From positions 15,314,001-15,378,000 of the forward strand of contig OZ038526.1 of NCBI GenBank assembly GCA_964036665.1: DNA of 64,000 nucleotides, in the 5' to 3' direction. This document shows positions 26,601-35,694 of the stretch, in pieces. The notes under the pieces were generated by a model, which was given only the letters and a program-made list of their open reading frames with translations, was not told the DNA's origin and made no database searches. This stretch comes from Gordius sp. MW1 (taxonomy: Eukaryota; Nematomorpha; Gordioida; Gordea; Gordiidae). Position 1 is the stretch's first letter; each line of letters begins with the position of its first letter. Position numbers and translations under genes: made by a program.

Positions 26601-29552
26601 TGTATCGCAACGTGGCTTAATTTTTGAAAAATGCTCTATGCGATTATGATTTCAAAGTAATAGTTTTTAGATTCTGATAAATTTTTACTTGGGATCATAG
26701 AAACCACGTCTGAAAACGACAACTTTCATCGGATGAATACGGTTCAAAGAAAAATATGTGAAAAATTTTGAGGTTAAAATATTTATTTTTTGCGATTCTC
26801 TGTGAAAGAGCATAAAAAAATATATAAAAGTAAGCCAGTTTGAGAATCCTATTATCGTCGATTGACTTCCGAAAAGAGGTTTTAAGCTGCGAGAACTATC
26901 ATTTTGACAAAAGACAACGTTTTATTGTTGCGATTAGTTTGTTGTATCGCAACGTGGCTTAATTTTTGAAAAATGCTCTATGCGATCATGATTTCAAAGT
27001 AATAGTTTTTAGATTCTGATAAATATTTACTTGGGATCATAGAAACCACGTGTGAAAACGCCAACTTTCATCGGATGAATACGGTTCAAAGAAAAATATG
27101 TGAAAAATTTTGAGGTAAAATTTTTTATTTTTTTCGATTCTATGTGAAAGAGCATGAAAAAATATATAAAAGTAAGCCAGTTTGAGAATCCTATTATCGT
27201 CGATTGACTTCCGAAAAGAGGTTGTAAGCTGCGAGAACTATCATTTTGACAAAAGACAACGTTTTATTGTTGCGATTAGTTTGTTGTATCGCAACGTGGC
27301 TTAATTTTTGAAAAATGCTCTATGCGATCATGATTTCAAAGTAATAGTTTTTAGATTCTGATAAATTTTTACTTGGGATCATAGAAACCACGTCTGAAAA
27401 CGACAACTTTCATCGGATGAATACGGTTCAAAGGAAAATATGTAAAAAATTTTGAGGTTAAAATATTTATTTTTTGCGATTCTATGTGAAAGAGCATGAA
27501 AAAATATATAAAAGTAAGCCAATTTGAGAATCCTATTATCCTGGATTGACTTCCGAAAATAGGTTTTAAGCTGCGAGAACTATCATTTTGACAAAAGACA
27601 ACGTTTTATTGTTGCGATTAGTTTGTTGTATCGCAACGTGAGTGCTTAATTTTTGAAAACTGCTCTATCCGATCATGATTTCAAAGTAATAGGTTTTAAA
27701 TTCTGATAAATTTTTACTTGGGATCATAGAAACCACGTCTGAAAACGACAACTTTCATCGGATGAATACGGTTCAAAGAAAAATATGTGAAAAATTTTGA
27801 GGTAAAAATATTTATTTTTCCGAATCCATGTGAAAGACCATGAAAAAATATATAAAAGTAAGCCAATTTGAGAATCCTATTATCCTTGATTGACTTCCGA
27901 AAAGAGGTTTTAAGCTGCGAGAACTATCATTTTGACAAAAGACAACGTTTTATTGTTGCGATTAGTTTGTTGTATCGCAACGTGGCTTAATTTTTAAAAA
28001 ATGTTCTATGCGATCATGATTTCAAAGTAATAGTTTTTAGATTCTGATAAATTTTTACTTGGGATCATAGAAACCACGTCTGAAAACGACAACTTTCATC
28101 GGATGAATACGGTTCAAAGAAAAATATGTGAAATATTTTGAGGTAAAAATATTTATTTTTTTCGATTCTCTGTTAAAGAGCATAAAAAAATATATAAAAG
28201 TAAGCCAATTTGAGAATCCTATTATCCTGGATTGACTTCCGAAAATAGGTTTTAAGCTGCGAGAACTATCATTTTGACAAAAGACAACGTTTTATTGTTG
28301 CGATTAGTTTGTTGTATCGCAACGTGGCTTAATTTTTGAAAAATGTTCTATGCGATCATGATTTCAAAGTAATAGTTTTTAGATTCTGATAAATTTTTAC
28401 TTGGGATCATAGAAACCACGTCTGAAAACGACAACTTTCATCGGATGAATACGGTTCAAAGAAAAATATGTGAAATATTTTGAGGTAAAAATATTTATTT
28501 TTTTCGATTCTATGTGAAATAGCATGAAAAAATTTATAAAGGTAAGCCAATTTGAGAATCCTATTATCCTGGATTGACTTCCGAAAATAGGTTTTAAGCT
28601 GCGAGAACTATCATTTTGACAAAAGACAACGTTTTATTGTTGCGATTAGTTTGTTGTATCGCAACGTGGCTTAATTTTTGAAAAATGCTCTATGCGATCA
28701 TGATTTCAAAGTAATAGTTTTTAGATTCTGATAAATATTTACTTGGGATCATAGAAACCACGTGTGAAAACGCCAACTTTCATCGGATGAATACGGTTCA
28801 AAGAAAAAAATGTGAAAAATTTTGAGGTAAATTTTTTTATTTTTTTCGATTCTATGTGAAAGAGCATGAAAAAATATATAAAAGTAAGCCAGTTTGAGAA
28901 TCCTATTATCGTCGATTGACTTCCGAAAAGGTTTTAAGCTGCGAGAACTATCATTTTGACAAAAGACAACGTTTTATTGTTGCGATTAGTTTGTTGTATC
29001 GCAACGTGGCTTAATTTTTGAAAAATGCTCTATGCGATTATAATTTCAAAGTAATAGTTTTTAGATTCTGATAAATTTTTACTTGGGATCATAGAAACCA
29101 CGTCTGAAAACGACAACTTTCATCGGATGAATACGGTTCAAAGAAAAATATGTGAAATATTTTGAGGTAAAAATATTTATTTTTTTCGATTCTATGTGAA
29201 AGAGCATGAAAAAATATATAAAAGTAAGCCAATTTGAGAATCCTATTATCCTCGATTGACTTCCGAAAAGAGGTTTTAAGCTGCGACAACTATCATTTTG
29301 ACAAAAGACAACGTTTTATTGTTGCGATTAGTTTGTTGTATCGCAACGTGAGTGCTTAATTTTTGAAAACTGCTCTATGCGATCATGATTTCAAAGTAAT
29401 AGTTTTTAGATTCTTATAAATTTTTACTTGGGATCATAGAAACCACGTCTGAAAACGACAACTTTCATCGGATGATACGGTTCAAAGAAAAATATGTGAA
29501 AAATTTTGAGGTAAAAATATTTATTTTTTTCGATTCTATGTGAAAGAGCCTA
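17267..29552 (+). repeat. 6143-bp tandem duplication (18 monomers, two copies)
   Basis: Copy 1 is 17267-23409 and copy 2 is 23410-29552, with identity extending to 29613. The edges are fixed by AGCATGA against AGCCTAA on the left and GAAAAGAGG against GAAAATAGG on the right. Rare variants repeat in order at exactly 6143 bp: TTTATCAGATG (17868/24011), GAGGTTAAGC (about 18018/24161), TATCGGAACG (about 19093/25236) and GGATGATACGG (23326/29469). No difference was noticed between the copies in the lines compared. The breakpoints fall within matching parts of monomers, as expected from unequal exchange. An assembly duplication is the main alternative. Confidence 0.9.
19417..20951 (+). repeat. 684-bp tandem duplication inside the 18-monomer block
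   Basis: Two-monomer units repeat at 684 bp (for example GATTCTGATAAATATTTAC at 19501 and 20185). They share GAAAAAAATGTG, GCGATTATGATTTC and GAGGTTAAAATATT. The pair is itself present twice, here and again at about 25560-27094 in the second copy of the 6143-bp block, so the small duplication came first. Confidence 0.8.
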
Positions 29553-29608
29553 AAAAAATATATAAAAGTAAGCCAATTTGAGAATCCTATTATCCTGGAT
29601 TGACTTCC

Positions 29609-32412
29609 GAAAATAGGTTTTAAGCTGCGAGAACTATCATTTTGACAAAAGACAACGTTTTATTGTTGCGATTAGTTTGTTGTATCGCAACGTGGATTAA
29701 TTTTTGAAAAATGCTCTATGCGATCATGATTTCAAAGTAATAGTTTTTAGATTCTGATAAATATTTACTTGGGATCATAGAAACCACGTGTGAAAACGCC
29801 AACTTTCATCGGATGAATACGGTTCAAAGAAAAATATGTGAAAAATTTTGAGGTAAAATTTTTTATTTTTTTCGATTCTATGTGAAAGAGCATGAAAAAA
29901 TATATAAAAGTAAGCCAGTTTGAGAATCCTATTATCCTGGATTGACTTCCGAAAATAGGGTTTAAGCTGCGAGAACTATCATTTTGACAAAAGACAACGT
30001 TTTATTGTTGCGATTAGTTTGTTGTATCGCAACGTGGATTAATTTTTGAAAAATGCTCTATGCGATCATGATTTCAAAGTAATAGTTTTTAGATTCTGAT
30101 AAATTTTTACTTGGGATCATAGAAACCACGTCTGAAAACGACAACTTTCATCGGATGAATACGGTTCAAAGAAAAATATGTGAAAAATTTTGAGGTAAAA
30201 ATATTTATTTTTTCGATTCTATGTGAAAGAGCATGAAAAAATATATAAAAGTAAGCCAGTTTGAGAATCCTATTATCGTCGATTGACTTCCGAAAAGAGG
30301 TTTTAAGCTGCGAGAACTATCATTTTGACAAAAGACAACGTTTTATTGTTGCGATTAGTTTGTTGTATCGCAACGTGGCTTAATTTTTGAAAAATGCTCT
30401 ATGCGATCATGATTTCAAAGTAATAGTTTTTAGATTCTGATAAATATTTACTTGGGATCATAGAAACCACGTGTGAAAACGCCAACTTTCATCGGATGAA
30501 TACGGTTAAAAGAAAAATATGTGAAAAATTTTTTTTATATTTGTCGATTCTATGTGAAAGAGCATGAAAAAATATATAAAAGTAATTCAATTTGAGAATC
30601 CTATTATCCTCGATTGACTTCCGAAAAGAGGTTTTAAGCTGCGAGAACTATCATTTTGACAAAAGACAACGTTTTATTGTTGCGATTAGTTTGTTGTATC
30701 GCAACGTGAGTGCTTAATTTTTGAAAACTGCTCTATGCGATCATGATTTCAAAGTAATAGTTTTTAGATTCTGATAAATTTTTACTTGGGATCATAGAAA
30801 CCACGTCTGAAAACGACAACTTTCATCGGATGAATACGGTTCAAAGAAAAATATGTGAAAAATTTTGAGGTAAAAATATTTATTTTTTTCGATTCTATGT
30901 GAAAGAGCATAAAAAAATATATAAAAGTAAGCCAATTTGAGAATCCTATTATCCTGGATTGACTTCTGAAAATAGGTTTTAAGCTGCGAGAACTATCATT
31001 TTGACAAAAGACAACGTTTTATTGTTGCGATTAGTTTGTTGTATCGCAACGTGGATTAATTTTTGAAAAATGCTCTATGCGATCATGATTTCAAAGTAAT
31101 AGTTTTTAGATTCTGATAAATATTTACTTGGGATCATAGAAACCACGTGTGAAAACGCCAACTTTCATCGGATGAATACGGTTCAAAGAAAAATATGTGA
31201 AAAATTTTGAGGTAAAATTTTTTATTTTTTTCGATTCTATGTGAAAGAGCATGAAAAAATATATAAAAGTAAGCCAGTTTGAGAATCCTATTATCCTGGA
31301 TTGACTTCCGAAAATAGGGTTTAAGCTGCGAGAACTATCATTTTGACAAAAGACAACGTTTTATTGTTGCGATTAGTTTGTTGTATCGCAACGTGGATTA
31401 ATTTTTGAAAAATGCTCTATGCGATCATGATTTCAAAGTAATAGTTTTTAGATTCTGATAAATTTTTACTTGGGATCATAGAAACCACGTCTGAAAACGA
31501 CAACTTTCATCGGATGAATACGGTTCAAAGAAAAATATGTGAAAAATTTTGAGGTAAAAATATTTATTTTTTCGATTCTATGTGAAAGAGCATGAAAAAA
31601 TATATAAAAGTAAGCCAGTTTGAGAATCCTATTATCGTCGATTGACTTCCGAAAAGAGGTTTTAAGCTGCGAGAACTATCATTTTGACAAAAGACAACGT
31701 TTTATTGTTGCGATTAGTTTGTTGTATCGCAACGTGGCTTAATTTTTGAAAAATGCTCTATGCGATCATGATTTCAAAGTAATAGTTTTTAGATTCTGAT
31801 AAATATTTACTTGGGATCATAGAAACCACGTGTGAAAACGCCAACTTTCATCGGATGAATACGGTTAAAAGAAAAATATGTGAAAAAATTTTTTTATATT
31901 TGTCGATTCTATGTGAAAGAGCATGAAAAAATATATAAAAGTAATTCAATTTGAGAATCCTATTATCCTCGATTGACTTCCGAAAAGAGGTTTTAAGCTG
32001 CGAGAACTATCATTTTGACAAAAGACAACGTTTTATTGTTGCGATTAGTTTGTTGTATCGCAACGTGAGTGCTTAATTTTTGAAAACTGCTCTATGCGAT
32101 CATGATTTCAAAGTAATAGTTTTTAGATTCTGATAAATTTTTACTTGGGATCATAGAAACCACGTCTGAAAACGACAACTTTCATCGGATGAATACGGTT
32201 CAAAGAAAAATATGTGAAAAATTTTGAGGTAAAAATATTTATTTTTTTCGATTCTATGTGAAAGAGCATAAAAAAATATATAAAAGTAAGCCAATTTGAG
32301 AATCCTATTATCCTGGATTGACTTCTGAAAATAGGTTTTAAGCTGCGAGAACTATCATTTTGACAAAAGACAACGTTTTATTGTTGCGATTAGTTTGTTG
32401 TATCGCAACGTG
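29609..32412 (+). repeat. 1359-bp tandem duplication (4 monomers, two copies)
   Basis: The stretches 29609-31053 and 30968-32412 match at an offset of 1359 bp. Shared variants are CGTGGATTAAT (29691/31050), AATAGGGTTTAAG (about 29955/31314), CGGTTAAAAG followed by a shortened ATTTTTTTTATATTTGTCG-type tract (about 30505/31864), and ACTTCTGAAAATAGG only at the junction and the end (30962/32321). The offset is below 4 x 342 because one unit has lost the GAGGTAAA stretch. Confidence 0.84.
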
Positions 32413-33059
32413 AGTGCTTAATTTTTGAAAACTGCTCTATGCAATCATGATTTCAAAGTAATAGTTTTTAAATTCTGATAAATTTTTACTTGGGATCATA
32501 GAAACCACGTCTGAAAACGACAACTTTCATCGGATGAATACGGTTCAAAGAAAAATATGTGAAAAATTTTGAGGTAAAAATATTTATTTTTTTCGATTCT
32601 ATGTGAAATAGCATGAAAAAATTTATAAAGGTAAGCCAATTTGAGAATCCTATTATCCTCGATTGACTTCCGAAAATAGGTTTTAAGCTGCGAGAACTAT
32701 CATTTTGACAAAAGACAACGTTTTATTGTAGCGATTAGTTTGTTGTATCGCAACGTGAGTGCTTAATTTTTGAAAACTGCTCTATGCGATCATGATTTCA
32801 AAGTAATAGTTTTTAGATTCTGATAAATTTTTACTTGGGATCATAGAAACCACGTCTGAAAACGACAACTTTCATCGGATGAATACGGTTCAAAGAAAAA
32901 TATGTGAAATATTTTGAGGTAAAAATATTTATTTTTTTCGATTCTCTGTGAAAGAGCATAAAAAAATATATAAAAGTAAGCCAATTTGAGAATCCTATTA
33001 TCCTGGATTGACTTCCGAAAATAGGTTTTAAGCTGCGAGAACTATCATTTTGACAAAAG
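32413..33059 (+). repeat. Satellite flank left of the LTR element
   Basis: Under two monomers of ordinary long-type satellite leading to the insertion point. One unit near 32621 has TTTATAAAGG in place of TATATAAAAG. The interrupted monomer stops within GACAAAAGACAACG, immediately after AAAAG. Confidence 0.8.
33055..33059. repeat. Left target-site duplication AAAAG
   Basis: Uninterrupted monomers read GACAAAAGACAACG here. The left flank ends GACAAAAG and the right flank restarts AAAAGACAACG, so AAAAG is duplicated. Removing the element and one AAAAG restores a normal monomer. Confidence 0.85.
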
Positions 33060-33605
33060 TATCGTATTCGTGCGAAAAGGAATACGATTTAAATAAGAAG
33101 GTCCAGAAGGGAAGAGTTATTAGGAATTAATTGGGGGAACTTAAAGGAAAATTGGGCCGTAAAACGATAAATTATTGGGGGATGGCCGGGCCGCGAACAG
33201 GCTCACGCGCGTACGCAGAAATATTTCTCAACTGTCTTTTTTACATGGCATTAATATAATCACAACCAAGAAAATATATAATAATTAAAAGATCGCAATG
33301 TCAAAATCGCATACGATAAGATGCGTATATCGAAAATCACTCACGCGTAAGAAAAATAACAAATACGTATCAGCGCGTCGGGGGGGGGGGGGGTATACGC
33401 GTACTAGAAATTAAATGTAAAAGAATAATGGTCTACGCTATGAGTGTACAACGTGTAAGATCAAAAGATTGTACCGCGTGTTGAACTCTTAACTTTAATT
33501 TTTGAATAAGATGAGATGAGGGGGGGGGGGGGTGTGTGGGAAGACACCTTCATCATCGTATCTCTGGATACGCTAATTTCATTCTTCGTGTATGGGTACA
33601 CGACA
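33060..33605 (-). repeat. 3' LTR of the element (sense = minus strand)
   Basis: 546 bp, matching the other LTR except for about six substitutions and shorter G runs (14 and 13 against 15 and 15), which explain the 3-bp length difference. Five of the six substitutions lie in the first 55 bp of the plus strand (TATCGTATTCG against TATCGGGTTCG, GAAGGTCCAGAAGG against GAAAGTTCAGGAGG). The sixth is AAATGTAAA against AAATCTAAA near 33417. Confidence 0.86.
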
Positions 33606-33617
33606 TCTTTTCCTTTT
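33606..33617 (-). other. Polypurine tract next to 3' LTR
   Basis: The minus strand reads AAAAGGAAAAGA directly before the 3' LTR start TGTCGTG. A purine run abutting the 3' LTR is the usual plus-strand DNA primer of LTR elements. Together with the opposite-end primer-binding site it fixes the orientation. Confidence 0.72.
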
Positions 33618-34545
33618 AAAAGTCGAAGACTTAATGTATTTTCGATAGAGTTCTAAGAGCTCAGTGCAACTATCAAGGCGGCGTTATTAACATTATAAAT
33701 TTCAAACATCTGGCATCGAATACCAACTCTGGCCTTTGCTCACACGACGACTGATATATGTAAAAATCAGAGATAAAAAGGCAACGTCATGACTAACGGA
33801 TTTTTCTTCCAGCTCTGTGACTCACCTAGCAACAGCCTTGACAAAACTTATAATTAATATAGATTGTAAACTGCTATCTTGAAAATTATCCTTTCTTGCC
33901 CACGAGCAGACTGTCAAATACTAGTCAAAGAAACTGCGGGGGGGGGGAATTTTAATATTGGTTAACAATATAATTTTCATATAATAAATATATGTAAATA
34001 AATCAAGTGTATAATTCTGTCTTACAATAATATTTTAGCGGATTAAGAATTTAGGCCTTGAGAATTAGTTAGGGATGATTCTGCATAATTGATATTTTGA
34101 ATAAAATCAGTTTCGGGATCTTCATTCGTTCGAAGAATTCCGCCATATGTTCTCAGACATATTGGAATTTCCACTGAATTATGTTTGCGGTTTAAATTTG
34201 GTAGCCAATTGTTCGAAGGAATTGTTTTCTTCCTCCGTCTCCCAATATTTCCGAATCATGGATTGGTTCGATTGTTTTAGTAGAATAATCTTATCCGATA
34301 TCCCTGCGCTGTGACGGTTGTTCATGGCAAACGGGATTGGAATAATTTTATTCAATATCCCTGCACTGTGACGATTTTTCATGGCAAACGGGATGTTCCT
34401 GGAATAATTTTATCCGAATAATTTTATCCATTCCATTCAGAAGAAGGGGCGGGGCGGCAATTTGAATTCCAAATTAATTTTTCTGTATAAATTATTTCCT
34501 TTTTCGTTTTGTAGAATAATTCCTGGTTTCCTCCATCGGGCGTGA
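33618..34545 (-). other. Non-coding interior of the LTR element
   Basis: About 930 bp between the polypurine tract and the primer-binding-like site. Stops are frequent in all frames and no retroviral domain was recognised. The longest frame, 34179-34382 on the minus strand (67 codons), is partly made of a translated short repeat (NRHSAGI followed by xKII, twice) and resembles no family I know. A run of nine G lies near 33939-33947, and a GGGGCGGGGCGG stretch near 34446-34457. This interior may be a deleted remnant or a sequence unrelated to the parental gag-pol. Confidence 0.6.
34283..34420. repeat. Short tandem duplication inside the element
   Basis: Two units of 57 and 62 bp (34283-34339 and 34340-34401) plus a partial third. 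Each starts GAATAAT, passes through TATCCCTGC, CTGTGACG and TTCATGGCAAACGGGAT, and ends before the next GAATAATTTTAT. The second unit carries GTTCC as extra bases. The copies differ at several sites, so the duplication is older than the insertion. Confidence 0.75.
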
Positions 34546-34563
34546 GTAGAATATCTGACACCA
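34546..34563 (-). other. Primer-binding-site-like sequence
   Basis: Two bases inside the 5' LTR the minus strand reads TGGTGTCAGATATTCTAC. TGG complements the CCA end of a tRNA, and the position is the standard one for priming reverse transcription. I could not assign the tRNA. The match beyond the first nine or so bases is unverified. Confidence 0.6.
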
Positions 34564-34565
34564 AA

Positions 34566-35114
34566 TATCGGGTTCGTGCGAAAAGGAATACGATTTAAAT
34601 AAGAAAGTTCAGGAGGGAAGAGTTATTAGGAATTAATTGGGGGAACTTAAAGGAAAATTGGGCCGTAAAACGATAAATTATTGGGGGATGGCCGGGCCGC
34701 GAACAGGCTCACGCGCGTACGCAGAAATATTTCTCAACTGTCTTTTTTACATGGCATTAATATAATCACAACCAAGAAAATATATAATAATTAAAAGATC
34801 GCAATGTCAAAATCGCATACGATAAGATGCGTATATCGAAAATCACTCACGCGTAAGAAAAATAACAAATACGTATCAGCGCGTCGGGGGGGGGGGGGGG
34901 TATACGCGTACTAGAAATTAAATCTAAAAGAATAATGGTCTACGCTATGAGTGTACAACGTGTAAGATCAAAAGATTGTACCGCGTGTTGAACTCTTAAC
35001 TTTAATTTTTGAATAAGATGAGATGAGGGGGGGGGGGGGGGTGTGTGGGAAGACACCTTCATCATCGTATCTCTGGATACGCTAATTTCATTCTTCGTGT
35101 ATGGGTACACGACA
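34566..35114 (-). repeat. 5' LTR of the element (sense = minus strand)
   Basis: 549 bp. On the minus strand it begins TGTCGTGTACCC and ends CGAACCCGATA. The expected LTR ending is CA, and TA is seen in both copies, so the change was probably inherited from the parent element. TGTCGT and the end ACGATA form an imperfect terminal inverted repeat. It carries two long G runs on the plus strand, 15 at about 34886-34900 and 15 at about 35027-35041. A 72-codon minus-strand frame (34940-35158) crosses from satellite into this LTR and includes the G run as poly-proline; it is not a gene. Confidence 0.86.
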
Positions 35115-35119
35115 AAAAG
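35115..35119. repeat. Right target-site duplication AAAAG
   Basis: This is the partner of the left AAAAG. It follows the last element base (…CGACA) and continues directly into ACAACGTTTTATTG of the satellite. The run of five A bases makes the boundary ambiguous by one base, but an element ending in CA (sense-strand start TG) fits best. Confidence 0.83.
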
Positions 35120-35694
35120 ACAACGTTTTATTGTTGCGATTAGTTTGTTGTATCGCAACGTGGATTAATTTTTGAAAAATGCTCTATGCGATCATGATTT
35201 CAAAGTAATAGTTTTTAGATTCTGATAAATTTTTACTTGGGATCATAGAAACCACGTGTGAAAACGCCAACTTTCATCGGATGAATACGGTTCAAAGAAA
35301 AATATGTGAAAAATTTTGAGGTAAAATTTTTTATTTTTTTCGATTCTATGTGAAAGAGCATGAAAAAATATATAAAAGTAAGCCAGTTTGAGAATCCTAT
35401 TATCGTCGATTGACTTCCGAAAAGAGGTTTTAAGCTGCGAGAACTATCATTTTGACAAAAGACAACGTTTTATTGTTGCGATTAGTTTGTTGTATCGCAA
35501 CGTGGCTTGATTTTTGAAAAATGCTCTATGCGATCATGATTTCAAAGTAATAGTTTTTAGATTCTGATAAATTTTTACTTGGGATCATAGAAACCACGTC
35601 TGAAAACGACAACTTTCATCGGATGAATACGGTTCAAAGAAAAATATGTGAAATATTTTGAGGTAAAAATATTTATTTTTTTCGATTCTCTGTT
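35120..35694 (+). repeat. Satellite flank right of the LTR element
   Basis: Under two monomers. The first carries CGTGGATTAAT like the 1359-bp block on the other side of the element, and the ACGTGTGAAAACGCCAAC variant is last seen here, near 35255. This supports continuity of the pre-insertion array across the element. Confidence 0.78.

Larger units (their letters stand above)
1..33059 (+). repeat. Left satellite array, 342-345 bp monomer
   Basis: Head-to-tail tandem satellite with no unique sequence between units. Using TCATCGGATGAATACGG as the monomer start, successive starts fall at 1, 346, 688, 1030, 1375 and 1719, giving periods of 345, 342, 342, 345 and 344 bp. About 96 monomers fit in this arm, all in the same orientation. 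The 3-bp length difference comes mainly from GTGAGTGCTTAA (long) versus GTGGCTTAA (short). A second linked variant set is GATAAATATTTACTTGGG with ACGTGTGAAAACGCCAAC, and a third is CCAGTTTGAG with ATCGTCGATTG. Stops occur in all frames, and the only open frames are short minus-strand stretches that recur with the monomer, so no gene is called. The last satellite bases, AAAAG at 33055-33059, are the left copy of the LTR element's target duplication. The array is probably heterochromatic or pericentromeric; that role is inferred. Confidence 0.97.
33060..35114 (-). mobile_element. Compact non-autonomous LTR retroelement
   Basis: A 2055-bp insertion splits one satellite monomer. It is bounded by direct repeats of 546 and 549 bp and by a 5-bp target duplication AAAAG (33055-33059 and 35115-35119). 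The minus strand is the sense strand: read that way the LTR opens TGTCGTG and ends CGATA, a TGG-starting primer-binding-site-like sequence lies 2 bp inside the 5' LTR, and a 12-purine tract abuts the 3' LTR. The interior is only 960 bp and shows no recognisable gag, protease, reverse transcriptase or integrase. Its longest frame is 67 codons. It would need enzymes from an autonomous relative. The 5-bp target duplication fits BEL/Pao, Ty1/copia and many Ty3/gypsy elements, so the superfamily is undecided. LTR divergence of about 6 substitutions suggests a fairly recent insertion. Confidence 0.88.

Noticed and set aside
17267-29552. Interpreting the duplication as certain biology
   Set aside because: Identity this high in a satellite can also come from assembly error, so it is reported as a finding to verify and not as an established event.
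1-33059. CRISPR array
   Set aside because: The whole 342-345 bp unit is repeated, with no short repeats separated by unique spacers.
34179-34382. 67-codon minus-strand frame inside the LTR element
   Set aside because: Largely a translation of the 57-62 bp internal repeat. It is short, matches no known family and cannot be separated from chance.
33060-35114. Plus-strand orientation of the LTR element
   Set aside because: Read on the plus strand the LTR would start TATCG, no TGG-type primer site follows it, and no purine run abuts the downstream LTR. The minus strand has all three.
34940-35158. 72-codon minus-strand frame with poly-proline
   Set aside because: It crosses the satellite/LTR junction, and the prolines come from the G run on the opposite strand, so it cannot be an ancestral gene.
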